Assembly: GCF_000237325.1 (NCBI RefSeq) | Contig: NC_017542.1 | Location: forward strand, 3,444,501-3,508,500 | DNA from: Paenibacillus polymyxa M1 | GTDB lineage: Bacteria > Bacillota > Bacilli > Paenibacillales > Paenibacillaceae | Length of the DNA stretch: 64,000 nucleotides | Direction: 5' to 3' | Part shown: positions 42,052-51,009 of the stretch, piece by piece | Position numbering within the stretch: the stretch's first letter is position 1 | How the letters are laid out: the number at the start of each line of letters is the position of its first letter | Notes under the pieces: model-generated | Told to the model about the DNA's origin: nothing | The model's database searches: none | What the model saw: the letters and a program-made list of their open reading frames with translations, nothing else | Program-made: the position numbers and the translations under genes

Positions 42052-42555
42052 TTACTCCCCTTGATAATAAAAATCAATGAATCTTTTCGTCAACGGATTA
42101 AATTTATCAAAACGTTTGCGATGCGGTAAAAAGCCTGACTTATGTACTTGTTCTGCTAATGTTTCTACTTGTTCAAATCGCTTGAAAAAGGGCAACGCGA
42201 AAATGTAGATATCTGCCATAATCTCTTGGATCACTCGTTCTCTTTCTGCTTCTGTGGACACAAGGTAATCCCTGTTGCCCATATATTTCTTGGTTAGAGC
42301 GATCAACTCACTGTGAAAACAAGCCCCTGTACTATACTTCTTTTTTATACTTTTGGATTCCACGGTAATGTAAACTTTTAATGCACTATATTTGGTCGCG
42401 CCGAAACAAATTTCAAATATAAATTCCTTGTTTTCTTTTTTCAAAACTTTTCTGCTTTTCAGATATTTAAAATCATTCAAAAATGGTGTAGCTATGATTT
42501 TGTCTATCGCTAACTGACGCAGGTCGCTTGCTTTAAGTTCAGTTTTATTGTCCAT
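42052..42555 (-). CDS. Unknown soluble protein in the variable block
   Basis: 167 aa from the ATG at 42555 (TTGGAGTGATATC before it). Not recognised. It is Lys/Phe-rich with no signal or membrane helix: an N-terminal helix (LRQLAIDKIIATPFLNDF), a beta-rich middle (EFIFEICFGATKYSALKVYITVES), then helices (ERERVIQEIMADIYIFALPFFKRFEQV). The AT-rich DNA and IS neighbour suggest horizontal gain. Small proteins of this look are often immunity or defence accessory proteins, but nothing here proves it. Confidence 0.55.
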   Translation of the reverse strand: MDNKTELKASDLRQLAIDKIIATPFLNDFKYLKSRKVLKKENKEFIFEICFGATKYSALKVYITVESKSIKKKYSTGACFHSELIALTKKYMGNRDYLVSTEAERERVIQEIMADIYIFALPFFKRFEQVETLAEQVHKSGFLPHRKRFDKFNPLTKRFIDFYYQGE

Positions 42556-42666
42556 GATATCACTCCAACCCAAAAGAATTTCCCACCATTATATCATATC
42601 TTTCCAATTACAGGCTCCGCATATCTCCACCTTTTAATCGCAAATATATTTATTAAAAAATGAATA

Positions 42667-42679
42667 GAAAAAGCCGCTC
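42667..42679 (-). terminator. 3' arm of the split mcp terminator
   Basis: GAAAAAGCCGCTC on the plus strand. It is the distal arm of a 13-bp terminator stem whose other arm is at 43978-43990; the IS element separates them. Confidence 0.8.
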
Positions 42680-42680
42680 A

Positions 42681-42684
42681 CAAT
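42681..42684. repeat. Target-site duplication, left copy
   Basis: CAAT, identical to the copy at 43973-43976 on the other side of the IS element. Confidence 0.75.
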
Positions 42685-42726
42685 TGGTCATACCCCTGTC
42701 AAGTAGACAGAACTAAAAAGACATCT

Positions 42727-43593
42727 TTAAGCAGCAACCGTTTCTCGGTATTCAATCGGGGAACGGTTGTTTAATTTTTTCTGAAATCTATTTTCATTAT
42801 AAAAAGAAATGTACTCCCGTACGTGTTGTTCTACCTCCGCTAGGGTTCCGGGTTTCGTTAAATAAATCTTCTCTGTTTTAAGATGGGAGAAGAAGGATTC
42901 TATACAGGCATTGTCTAGGCAATTTCCACGCCTTGAATGGCTCCCAAGCATTCCAAGCCGCTTAAGTTTGCGGTTAAACGGCTTGGAGGTATACTGAAAA
43001 CCCTGGTCTGAATGGAGAATGACACCCTCCATGTTCACATTCTCACTTAGAACGTCTAGCGTCTCGCTAACTAGAGCAAGGTCATTTCGTTCCGAAAGAC
43101 GCCAAGCCACGATTTCATTGTTAAACAGATCTTGAATGACAGAGAGATATACAAACCGCTCTCCAGCTCGTATGTATGTAATATCGGTAACCAGCTTGGA
43201 TAAAGGAGAATCTGCCTGAAATTGTCGATCTAATCGGTTGGCATTTACCACAGATGCCTGTTTGCCAAAAAAACGCCGCTTCTTTCGAATGACGGAACGG
43301 ATCCCTAATTTCTTCATTAGGCGGTACACCTTTTTGTGATTGACCAAGATACCTTCTCTACGTAAAGCAACGGTCATCCGCAGATAACCAAAATAGGGAT
43401 GGATCCGGTGGATCGACAACATATGCGATTCCAGAAGCTCTTCTTCTTGCTTACGCTGCTGGGTTGTTTGCTGAGTCTTTCTCCATTTATAATATCCTGC
43501 CCGAGAAACATGGGCTAATTCAAGTAACCATTTCAACGAATATCGTGTTCGCATTCCCTCAATAATTTCAAACCTCGCTTCTTTCCTCGTCAC
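42727..43593 (-). CDS. IS150-group transposase OrfB (DDE integrase domain)
   Basis: 288 aa from a GTG. The rve integrase core holds Asp in LVTDITYIRAGERF, Asp in VILHSDQGFQYTS and Glu in IESFFSHLKTEK. The N-terminal HTH_21 part contains RIHPYFGYLRMTVALRREG. It overlaps orfA by four bases in the -1 frame. The frame is open upstream to the A6G site at 43617-43623, so the active product is probably the OrfAB fusion; alone, OrfB may be made at low level. Confidence 0.92.
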   Translation of the reverse strand: MTRKEARFEIIEGMRTRYSLKWLLELAHVSRAGYYKWRKTQQTTQQRKQEEELLESHMLSIHRIHPYFGYLRMTVALRREGILVNHKKVYRLMKKLGIRSVIRKKRRFFGKQASVVNANRLDRQFQADSPLSKLVTDITYIRAGERFVYLSVIQDLFNNEIVAWRLSERNDLALVSETLDVLSENVNMEGVILHSDQGFQYTSKPFNRKLKRLGMLGSHSRRGNCLDNACIESFFSHLKTEKIYLTKPGTLAEVEQHVREYISFYNENRFQKKLNNRSPIEYRETVAA

Positions 43594-43889
43594 TCCTTGT
43601 GTAGATTTGGATACTGCTTTTTTAAATATTCAATCTCCGCCCGTAGATACGCCATCTCTTCTTCCATACTGGAAAATTTCGTTTTGGGTCGTCCCTGCCT
43701 TGTGGTCGTTGGCTGGAGGTTCTCCCCCGCTCGATATTTCGTCACCCAGCTTTGTACTTGGGATTTATTACGAATGTCCAATTGTTTCGTCACTTCACGA
43801 ATACTCATATGTTCTTCGTTCACCAACCGGACTGCCTCCATCTTTACATCTAAGGAGTATTGCCGGAATGATTGTCCCTTTTTAGCCAC
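43590..43889 (-). CDS. IS150-group transposase OrfA (helix-turn-helix)
   Basis: 99 aa. A helix-turn-helix (YSLDVKMEAVRLVNEEHMSIREVTKQLDI) binds the element ends, and a C-terminal leucine-type helix (SSMEEEMAYLRAEIEYLKKQ) serves oligomerisation. TTA AAA AAG in phase forms the heptamer A-AAA-AAG for -1 frameshifting into OrfB. Confidence 0.9.
   Translation of the reverse strand: MAKKGQSFRQYSLDVKMEAVRLVNEEHMSIREVTKQLDIRNKSQVQSWVTKYRAGENLQPTTTRQGRPKTKFSSMEEEMAYLRAEIEYLKKQYPNLHKE
43617..43623 (-). promoter_or_regulatory. Programmed -1 frameshift site of the IS
   Basis: AAAAAAG on the minus strand, in the X-XXY-YYZ phase of orfA. After slippage, reading gives KKAVSKSTQGVTRKEAR and continues into OrfB without a stop. 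Confidence 0.75.
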
Positions 43890-43972
43890 GAAAAATCCCC
43901 TCCGTTCAACAAGATTAAGTCCATCTTAACAGATGTCTTTTCTTTCTTGTCTACTAGAAGGGGATAATACCA

Positions 43973-43976
43973 CAAT
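43973..43976. repeat. Target-site duplication, right copy
   Basis: CAAT, matching 42681-42684. Confidence 0.75.
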
Positions 43977-43977
43977 A

Positions 43978-43990
43978 GAGCGGCTTTTTC
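43978..43990 (-). terminator. 5' arm of the split mcp terminator
   Basis: GAGCGGCTTTTTC on the plus strand. Joining both arms and one CAAT gives a 13-bp stem with loop ACAATA, about 30 bases past the chemoreceptor stop. Confidence 0.8.
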
Positions 43991-44017
43991 CCCTGAAATA
44001 TAAACCCGGTATACGAT

Positions 44018-45718
44018 TTATACTTTAAATTTACCAATTTGTCCTTGTAGGTCTTCTGCCATTTTGGACAGGTTTCTTGCAGAGGAAGCAATTTCCTCCA
44101 TCGATGCCAGTTGTTCTTGAGTCGCAGCAGATACGTGTTGCGTCCCAGCTGCAGCCTCTTCAGCAATCGCTGAAATTTGTCTAACAAAGCCAACAATCTC
44201 ATCGGTACTTGCAGACATTTGCTCCGATCCAGCAGAGACCTCTTCAATTTCACTGGCCACTTTATTAACGGTTTCCTGAATAAGCTCAAAGGATGCCCCC
44301 GCATTTTGCACGACTTCCCGACCTGTCATGACATCTCGCCCATTGGACGCTACCGCCTCAATAGCATGCGAGGTATCCTTTTGTATCAATCCCACCAGCT
44401 CCGTAATTTGTTGAGCAGAATGAGCCGATTGTTCAGCCAACTTACGCACTTCACCTGCAACTACAGCAAATCCGCTACCGTGATCTCCTGCGCGGGCTGC
44501 TTCAATGGCCGCGTTCAGGGCAAGAAGATTGGTCTGACTTGAAATATTGGTGATGACATCAATAATCTTCCCGATTTCATCTGAACGCTCTCCCAATCCA
44601 GCCATAAGATCAGCCAAGCTATTCATAGAGTCATTCACACTATTCATTTGGACAACAGCCTGCTGGATCATCTGATTACCTTCAGCTGATTTGTGAGCCG
44701 CATCCTGAGCTGATGCAAAAACATTTTGCGCACGGATTGCAATTTGTTCTACACCGATGGACATTTCCTCAATAGCCTGGGACGATTTGGTCACCATATC
44801 CACCTGGTCACCTGTCCCTGTAGCAACTTCTTGCACTGTTTCGGTGATTTGCGCAGTTGCTTGGCTATTTTGCTCTGCGCTGGCCGTCAATTCCTCCGAG
44901 GAAGTGGTTACCAGCTCGGTCGTACTACTTACAGACTGAATCAGTTGACGAAGATTTGCAACCATCGTATTAAAAGAATGGGCCAAAATACTAATCTCAT
45001 CCTTGCCTTTCACGACAATGGCTTCCCCAGTAAGGTCACCGGACGCAATGCTTTCAGCAGCACGACTGATGCGCAAAATGGGCTTAGAAATAATTTGGGC
45101 TATAATGATCGCCATGATCAATGCTAGTATAACGGCTGCAATACTCAAAACGATAACTAATTGTCTGCCTGAAATAAAGTTGTCAACAGCTTCTTTCGTA
45201 ATCAGTTTTGATCCATCTGCATTCAACTTAATGAGCTGACTGATCATATCGTTTGAACTATACCATAACTTATAGGATTCTTGGTGAAGGATGCTTGATT
45301 GAGTGTAATCATTAGCTCTCCCTGCTGCAATCATTTCTGGTAACTTAGTCAAATACTCCGTATAAGTTTTGGAGAATTGTTCATACATTTCACGTTCCTT
45401 AGGAGTAGCAATTAATTTTTCGTATGTTTTTCGGTCTTCTTCAACTTTCTTTAAAACCTTATCATATTCGGCCTGAACCTTCTCCATTTCCTCCGGGTCA
45501 CGTTCTACAATAATGTTTAATGAGAGCCGCTCTACATCAGATATATCACCATTTAGTGTTCCGAGGATGGTCACACTTGGCATCCAATGGCTATCAATTT
45601 CCATTGAAGTATCGCCTAACTTTTTCATTCTCGAGATCGATACTGTACTAATCACAACCAACAGGATTATTACCGCAAGGAAACCCAATAACAATTTTGT
45701 TCGAATGTTAAATTTCAT
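44018..45718 (-). CDS. Methyl-accepting chemotaxis protein with four-helix-bundle sensor
   Basis: 566 aa. First membrane helix about 8-29 ([20 protein letters not shown]), an extracellular 4HB_MCP-type sensor (about 35-185), second helix about 188-211 ([21 protein letters not shown]), a HAMP domain ([24 protein letters not shown]), then the signalling hairpin with the tip [45 protein letters not shown]. It controls the CheA kinase. The ligand is unknown. It is monocistronic, and its terminator has been interrupted by an IS element. Confidence 0.93.
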   Translation of the reverse strand: MKFNIRTKLLLGFLAVIILLVVISTVSISRMKKLGDTSMEIDSHWMPSVTILGTLNGDISDVERLSLNIIVERDPEEMEKVQAEYDKVLKKVEEDRKTYEKLIATPKEREMYEQFSKTYTEYLTKLPEMIAAGRANDYTQSSILHQESYKLWYSSNDMISQLIKLNADGSKLITKEAVDNFISGRQLVIVLSIAAVILALIMAIIIAQIISKPILRISRAAESIASGDLTGEAIVVKGKDEISILAHSFNTMVANLRQLIQSVSSTTELVTTSSEELTASAEQNSQATAQITETVQEVATGTGDQVDMVTKSSQAIEEMSIGVEQIAIRAQNVFASAQDAAHKSAEGNQMIQQAVVQMNSVNDSMNSLADLMAGLGERSDEIGKIIDVITNISSQTNLLALNAAIEAARAGDHGSGFAVVAGEVRKLAEQSAHSAQQITELVGLIQKDTSHAIEAVASNGRDVMTGREVVQNAGASFELIQETVNKVASEIEEVSAGSEQMSASTDEIVGFVRQISAIAEEAAAGTQHVSAATQEQLASMEEIASSARNLSKMAEDLQGQIGKFKV

Positions 45719-45928
45719 ATATTCGCTCCTCAGTTCTCTTTATAATAGATATTATATCGACAAGAATCGACACATTGTTTATATCAAAATTAAAGAGAAT
45801 TTCAGAACTGTTTACAAAAGGAAAATTTCTCTTCGTGATCGTTATATAATGATTGACGCTTATTTTATAAACCGCGTGAGAGTATTATTTTTCGTCCATC
45901 CAATTCATCCGTTAAAGCATTGCAAGCA

Positions 45929-45961
45929 AAAAAGAGATACCCCAAAGCGGGTATCTCTTTA
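45929..45961 (-). terminator. Terminator of the methyltransferase gene
   Basis: AAAGAGATACCC and GGGTATCTCTTT, loop of 5-6 bases, TTTTTTG after it on the minus strand. Confidence 0.85.
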
Positions 45962-45965
45962 TGTT

Positions 45966-46715
45966 TTACTTCCTAGCTATAATCATAAATCGTTCTGCAT
46001 TTGTCCTAATTCCTTTTGGAGTTTGGTTGTCCAGAATGAATTGTTGGAGTATTTCAAAATCCATTTGTTTTTGTCCAAAGTCAGGAATAATGGGAGTGTG
46101 TTTCAAAAGAAAAACTAAGTCTGCAGGAGTCTGATAGTATTCGGTTGCATTAAATTCAAATGACTGAATATCGTTAAAGCCCGCTTCATTGAGATCTGTA
46201 ATACATTGAGTTTTCAACGAGTCTTTCTTAGTACCCAATGCCTGCCCTCTTCCAAACGCTTCTTTAATGTTTAATTTGTCATTTTCGCTCACTTGCTGTG
46301 TTAAAAATATACCACCCTTAACTAACACCTTAGCTATTTCTTTTGCAGAGAAACACGAATGTCGAGAAGAGATTACATTAAAGAATTCCTTGGGAAAATT
46401 CAGATTTTCAGCATCCATCTGTAGAAAACGAACATTCGCTATGTCTGCTTCAGTAGAATTTTTTCTTGCCGTATCAATCATTCCAGCAGATTGGTCAATT
46501 CCGACTAAAAGTAATGCAGAAGCCGTTATTGACAAAATTGCTTCCCCGCCACCCGTGCCGATATCAAGCAATATGTCCGACTTCTTACACGTCTTCGACA
46601 CTTCATTATAGAAGTCCCATTTTACTCCTTCAGAAATACATTTCACATTGCTAAAATCCCATCCGTTGATTTTTCCAACCTTATCATAAAACTCTTTATA
46701 TTCAATTGAATTCAT
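45966..46715 (-). CDS. Class I SAM-dependent methyltransferase
   Basis: 249 aa. Motif I LLDIGTGGGEAIL (about 49-61) and the acidic loop LLLVGIDQSAGMIDTARKNS bind S-adenosylmethionine; RFLQMDAENLNFPKEFFNVISSRHSC is motif II/III. There is no signal or membrane helix. The substrate is unknown; the type resembles small-molecule or rRNA-resistance-like methylases but no specific family can be named. AT-rich composition differs from the spo neighbours. A single gene with its own terminator. Confidence 0.8.
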   Translation of the reverse strand: MNSIEYKEFYDKVGKINGWDFSNVKCISEGVKWDFYNEVSKTCKKSDILLDIGTGGGEAILSITASALLLVGIDQSAGMIDTARKNSTEADIANVRFLQMDAENLNFPKEFFNVISSRHSCFSAKEIAKVLVKGGIFLTQQVSENDKLNIKEAFGRGQALGTKKDSLKTQCITDLNEAGFNDIQSFEFNATEYYQTPADLVFLLKHTPIIPDFGQKQMDFEILQQFILDNQTPKGIRTNAERFMIIARK

Positions 46716-47016
46716 TTTTATCCACCTTCAAATAAGATAATAAACTACAGAATAGCAGACCGAGATCATTCGAAATTTTAGTTTTGTAGTCAATGAGGCA
46801 GACTCCCCCCTTGACAGCTGGTACGCGTTTTTTCCAGCCCGGAAACTAAATACTTCGAACAATACGGAAAGACATCCATTCACCTCATTTGAAAGTTTGC
46901 TTTAATTATATTTCTAATCAGACATACCACAGTAACCTATATAGAGACAAGTTTAACATAAAATTATAAAAATTTATTAAAAAAGTCTATAGCAACCTGC
47001 GTAGAAAACTCATGTG
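46716..47016. other. Intergenic stretch without a recognisable gene
   Basis: About 300 AT-rich bases between the methyltransferase and the secreted beta-helix gene. It should hold the methyltransferase promoter; no clear -35/-10 pair, repeat or RNA was seen. Confidence 0.4.
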
Positions 47017-48096
47017 TTACACCTCAACGTAATGTGAATACAAAATGTCCTCAAAACCCGCAGATGCGACAGAATTGCCTACAATAGTCGCTGACCGCAT
47101 CTTACCTGTGATAGTATTGCCAGCTATTGAGATATTTTCTAGCCTATTGGCTGTATTGGCCACTAAATTAACCCCTACACTATTTGCATTATTGAGTTTT
47201 ATTTGATTGTCTTTAATGTTTGCAGTCAATATTGATGTATCTTCGTCCTTACCGATTGCTATTTGTGCTCTAGCCTTATTCAAGCAATTAATTGCATTTT
47301 TTACTACACGTATATCTCCTGCAATAGATTGATCATGCCCAAGTTGTAACACCAGTTCGGACATTGAGTTGATTTTGTTATTCTCTATAGTTACATTTTT
47401 TGGATTAGTTCCGTCCAGTAGCAACCCCCATATCCCTAGGTTTTTAGCTCGATCAACTTGGATTGTGGCCGTCCCATAGGTGTCTTGAAGATTATTACTG
47501 ATAGAATCTCTCACGGTTATATTTCTCGAACCGCAAATGTCTACGAAATGTTGATCATGATTTAACGATTGGACACGCTCAATAAGTACATTATTCGCAT
47601 GTCCCAACGCAATCAAGTCCCCGTAAGTCCTCGGCTTGGAGGTAACATCACCGTCTGTAATCGTGAAATTTCGTAACACGATATTGCCAGCTGCTTTATA
47701 TCCCCCCTTTGTGTCGTAGCCTTTATTAACGAGCAATACGCCGTTTTGCTTCCGTTCACTACTAATCCGTTTGATGATGGTGACACCCATACCAGAGCCT
47801 TCTATAATCACTCCGGCGGGTATGACAATACATGCCTTACTGTGAATACTCTTAGCGATACTTAGGAGATACGTACCTTTGCCAAGGATAAGCTTACCGC
47901 CTCCCACTCTCTCGAGGTAGTCAAGTGCAGACTGGATAGCTTTTGTCTGATCAGTCCCGTCTCCACTGGCACCAAACATATTAGATGTAACCGTGTTTTT
48001 TATTCCTCTATCCAGTTTAGCTTGTAGATCAGAAATGCCGGTAGTGAAAAACCAAACAATCACTAACAAAATTATTGAAATTTTCACCCGCATCAT
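47017..48096 (-). CDS. Secreted right-handed beta-helix protein, pectate-lyase-like
   Basis: 359 aa with a signal peptide (about 1-25, ISIILLVIVWFFTTGISDLQA). TSNMFGASGDGTDQTKAIQSALDYL (about 37-61) is the same pectate-lyase-3 hallmark as in the protein at 22.7 kb. Beta-helix coils follow with Asn ladders (NVLIERVQ, NITVRDSISNN, NVTIENNKI, NISIAGNTI). Probably extracellular carbohydrate binding or cleavage; the substrate is unknown. A single gene in the variable block beside spo0A. Confidence 0.8.
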   Translation of the reverse strand: MMRVKISIILLVIVWFFTTGISDLQAKLDRGIKNTVTSNMFGASGDGTDQTKAIQSALDYLERVGGGKLILGKGTYLLSIAKSIHSKACIVIPAGVIIEGSGMGVTIIKRISSERKQNGVLLVNKGYDTKGGYKAAGNIVLRNFTITDGDVTSKPRTYGDLIALGHANNVLIERVQSLNHDQHFVDICGSRNITVRDSISNNLQDTYGTATIQVDRAKNLGIWGLLLDGTNPKNVTIENNKINSMSELVLQLGHDQSIAGDIRVVKNAINCLNKARAQIAIGKDEDTSILTANIKDNQIKLNNANSVGVNLVANTANRLENISIAGNTITGKMRSATIVGNSVASAGFEDILYSHYVEV

Positions 48097-48705
48097 CTAA
48101 CAACCTTCCCTAGTAATAGTGTATGTTAATACCTTACATTTTAATGGGAAGTAAAGTCAATAATATAATAACATTGGCAGATTTACACTCTGATGCGCAT
48201 AAGGAGATAGACCGATGAACGTATATCGACAGCATGATTCGTAGAGTCCATTGCAATTGCAAGATTACATCTGTTCGATCTTGTAATGATATTCCTACTA
48301 TAAAATAAACTCTCCGCAATTACCTCGCTCGTAGTCTCTCCATAACCTTATTCATTAAATGCTTGGTATAATTCAACCTTGCATCTCTTAATTGCTCTTT
48401 GAACGTTCATACGATGAATCCAAGTATAGGGGCCCTCTATCGGAGAGTTACCCTAATTTGATGGATTTGCAAATTTGCGACATCTTGCAAAAAAATAACG
48501 CCCACCTCCGAAGAGATAAGCGTTATTCAAATAATTTTTACTTTTTTAGTATTAGTTTCAGCAAAAATACCTATTGATATGTGTGTAAAGCGTAAAATTC
48601 AACTCAATTGCGAAGAGCTTCATCGGAATCTCCGGCGCAACGATCGATAAATTATTGAGAATTTGCGTTCTACTCATGTTCATTTTTTCGCGTCTCATCA
48701 GACTT
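48097..48705. other. 609-base gene-free stretch downstream of spo0A
   Basis: AT-rich, without a plausible gene on either strand. One hairpin is at 48487-48524. Two distant inverted words, AACTCTCCG near 48308 and CGGAGAGTT near 48443, may be remnants of an element. Short frames (up to 61 codons) have no ribosome site. Confidence 0.5.
48487..48524 (-). terminator. Probable terminator downstream of spo0A
   Basis: AATAACGC and GCGTTATT form an 8-bp stem followed by TTTTTTG on the minus strand. It is about 180 bases past the spo0A stop, which would give a long 3' end. Confidence 0.65.
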
Positions 48706-49509
48706 TCAGGACACCTTATTCTCAATCCGCAGCTTGTCTGCGACCATCGCTATAAATTCTGAGTTGGTTGGTTTGGACTTGCTGATATTGATAGTGTAAC
48801 CGAACAGGTGGGAGATGCTGTCGATATTTCCACGGGTCCATGCTACCTCGATGGCATGGCGAATGGCGCGTTCTACGCGAGATGCCGTCGTTTTGAACTT
48901 TTCGGCAATTGCGGGATATAGGGTTTTGGTGATGGCTCCCAATATTTCGATATTATTGTACACCATCGTAATGGCTTCGCGTAGATATTGATAGCCCTTG
49001 ATGTGAGCTGGTACGCCAATCTCATGGATGATAGCCGTGATGCTGGCATCCAGGTTTTTCGTCTTACCCATAGGCACAACGTTGGACCGCATGGATGAAA
49101 CGGTTACCGGGCTATTGCTGACTAATTGCGGTCCTACCAATTGGCGTATACGGTTAGCAAGCACTTCCATGTCAAACGGCTTCAAAATATAATAAGATGC
49201 CCCGAGTTGAACGGCCCTCTGTGTAATATTTTCTTGACCGAATGCAGTCAGCATAATGATTTTCGGTTGTGGAGTCAGGTTCATTTCTCTTAAACGCTCC
49301 AATACACCGAGACCATCCAGATGAGGCATAATAATATCTAAAATAAGTACATCAGGTATGTTGCGGGATTCTGCGATGCGTTGGAGTACTTCTTCACCGT
49401 TGAAGGCGATTCCTGTAACTTCCATATCCTCCTGATCGGAAATATATTCAGCAAGCAAATTCGTAAATTCCCGGTTGTCATCAGCCAACAATACCTCAAT
49501 TTTTTGCAA
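48706..49509 (-). CDS. spo0A: Sporulation master regulator Spo0A
   Basis: 267 aa from a TTG with AAGGAGGAAGTACA before it. The receiver domain has Asp10-Asp11, phosphoacceptor Asp58 ([13 protein letters not shown]), MLTAFG and LKPFD. After a linker (about 125-150) comes the DNA-binding Spo0A_C domain with the sigma-contact and recognition helices ([36 protein letters not shown]). It receives phosphate from the phosphorelay and directs sporulation, biofilm and stationary-phase genes. Its promoter region carries three 0A boxes. Confidence 0.97.
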   Translation of the reverse strand: MQKIEVLLADDNREFTNLLAEYISDQEDMEVTGIAFNGEEVLQRIAESRNIPDVLILDIIMPHLDGLGVLERLREMNLTPQPKIIMLTAFGQENITQRAVQLGASYYILKPFDMEVLANRIRQLVGPQLVSNSPVTVSSMRSNVVPMGKTKNLDASITAIIHEIGVPAHIKGYQYLREAITMVYNNIEILGAITKTLYPAIAEKFKTTASRVERAIRHAIEVAWTRGNIDSISHLFGYTINISKSKPTNSEFIAMVADKLRIENKVS

Positions 49510-49587
49510 TGTACTTCCTCCTTATTGAGTGTTATTCCATTGGGACATCTGTTTGCATTAAATAAATATTTCTTGTCGGAGTATATG

Positions 49588-49622
49588 ATTTCGACATCGA
49601 ATTATGAATTCCTTCTGTCGAA
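49588..49622 (-). promoter_or_regulatory. Sigma-H promoter with two 0A boxes before spo0A
   Basis: Minus strand: AGGAATT (49607-49613), 11 bases, GTCGAAAT (49588-49595). TGTCGAA boxes lie at 49616-49622 (inverted relative to transcription) and 49590-49597 (overlapping the -10). This implies autoregulation by Spo0A~P. Confidence 0.6.
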
Positions 49623-49698
49623 AATTATTTTTATTTATTTTTTTTATTAATTCAATTATAATTGAATTTTTATCTTGCAATTCTGAGTTATTCCCCTG

Positions 49699-49710
49699 CT
49701 TTTCGACAAA
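49699..49710 (-). promoter_or_regulatory. Upstream 0A box merged with the spoIVB terminator tail
   Basis: TTTTTGTCGAAA on the minus strand is a perfect 0A box. The T run is also the U-tract of the spoIVB terminator. Confidence 0.6.
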
Positions 49711-49743
49711 AAAATCTTAAGGCCACTAGCTCGCCTTAAGATT
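49706..49743 (-). terminator. Terminator of spoIVB, containing its stop codon
   Basis: TCTTAAGGC and GCCTTAAGA form a 9-bp stem, with seven T following. The spoIVB stop (49726-49728) is in the loop. Confidence 0.8.
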
Positions 49744-50886
49744 AGAGGATGACTTCAAGCTCAATTTATTATGCATGATTCCTGCATCACGCAACATCCA
49801 TTCGATAAAACATCCGTAACCTGATTTAGGATCATTAACGAATACATGTGTTACAGCTCCGATCAGCTTACCGTTTTGGATAATCGGACTCCCACTCATT
49901 CCTTGCACGATTCCGCCGGTCTTATCTAATAGCTTAGGATCTACAACCCGAATCACAAGCCCTTTGGTTGCCGGTTTATCCTGCTGAGAAATGTGTACAA
50001 TTTCTGCCTGAAAACGCTGAATTTGTTGACCTTCCAATACAGTCAATATTTCTGCTGGTCCTTCTTTTACTTCATTCGCAAGTCCCACCGGAATGGGCGC
50101 CGAATACAATCCATTCTGCGGCTCATCTGACATTTTCCCAAATATTCCGAAGCTCGTATTTCGTTCAATATTTCCTAAGATCCGATGATCTTTGAGAAAA
50201 TGAGCACGTTTTTCTCCGGGTTCCCCACTCTGGCTCTTCGCAATTGACGTCACATTGGATTGCACAATCTCTCCACTACCCACAACAATGGGAGTTTGAG
50301 TATTCATATCGGTAATTACATGACCCAAGGCCCCGTAAACCCCCTGGTCCGGTGCATAAAACGTTAATGTACCTACGCCTGCAGCCGAGTCTCTAATATA
50401 CAACCCAAGCCGCCACGCTTTATCATCTTGATCATATGCTGGGGTTAACTTGGTGGAAATCGTCTGCTCACCTCGACAAAGCGTGATGTCCAGCGGCTTT
50501 TTGTTTTTACCTGCCTCGTCCACGGCTTCCGCTACCCTGGCGAGACTATTGAGGGGTTTGCCGTTCATGTGTGTAATCCGGTCCCCTAGGCGAATACCAG
50601 CTGTCTCACCAGGTGACACCTTACGATCATTGCTTTCCTGAATGATATGGTGACCTACGACAAGCACTCCTGAAGATTTTACTTTGACCCCGATCGTCTG
50701 CCCCCCTGGGTATACTTTCAAATCGGGGACCACGCTTTCTTGGGTTGTTTGCATGCTTTTAGTGCCGAACAAATCCAAAGAAGCTTGTAGAGGCAGCGCT
50801 GCTTGCACATGATGAGCGTTACCGAGAGAACACATAAGAAAAACAAGCAAAAGACCGAGCAATTTGATCCTGGAGTAAAAATTCAA
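49726..50886 (-). CDS. spoIVB: SpoIVB serine peptidase (S55 family)
   Basis: 386 aa from a TTG with AAGGGAGCGTGACAGCCA before it. Made in the forespore and released to the intermembrane space, it cuts SpoIVFA and so triggers pro-sigma-K processing. A signal/anchor helix (about 9-22) is followed by a PDZ domain (about 85-145, SPGETAGIRLGDRITHMNGKPL) and the peptidase domain with His189 (YGALGHVI), probable Asp316 and Ser331 (QGMSGSPI). Directly before spo0A, as in Bacillus. Confidence 0.95.
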   Translation of the reverse strand: MNFYSRIKLLGLLLVFLMCSLGNAHHVQAALPLQASLDLFGTKSMQTTQESVVPDLKVYPGGQTIGVKVKSSGVLVVGHHIIQESNDRKVSPGETAGIRLGDRITHMNGKPLNSLARVAEAVDEAGKNKKPLDITLCRGEQTISTKLTPAYDQDDKAWRLGLYIRDSAAGVGTLTFYAPDQGVYGALGHVITDMNTQTPIVVGSGEIVQSNVTSIAKSQSGEPGEKRAHFLKDHRILGNIERNTSFGIFGKMSDEPQNGLYSAPIPVGLANEVKEGPAEILTVLEGQQIQRFQAEIVHISQQDKPATKGLVIRVVDPKLLDKTGGIVQGMSGSPIIQNGKLIGAVTHVFVNDPKSGYGCFIEWMLRDAGIMHNKLSLKSSSNLKAS

Positions 50887-51009
50887 TGGCTGTCACGCTC
50901 CCTTTGCTTCTTTCGCTTGACGAGTAAAGGTGGTCGCCAATTGCGTACCTATAAGGTAACCTTGCCCCCAGGCTTTTATAACTGTTAATCATTACGCCAG
51001 CCGCTCTTT

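Larger units (their letters stand above)
42685..43972 (-). mobile_element. IS3-family insertion sequence, IS150 group, about 1,288 bp
   Basis: The ends begin TGGTCATACCCC (left) and TGGTATTATCCCC (right, inverted), followed by matching AGTAGACA and AAAAGACATCT blocks, so imperfect inverted repeats of roughly 40 bp bound the element. Two overlapping minus-strand frames, orfA and orfB, are related by a -1 shift. A CAAT duplication flanks it. Both frames are open and the DDE residues are kept, so it may be active. It sits inside a terminator loop. Confidence 0.9.

Noticed and set aside
41761..42129. 122-codon plus-strand frame
   Set aside because: Cys-rich, no ribosome site, and its last part is antisense to the gene at 42052-42555.
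48134..48577. Two 61-codon frames downstream of spo0A
   Set aside because: No ribosome site, AT-driven composition and no recognisable motif.
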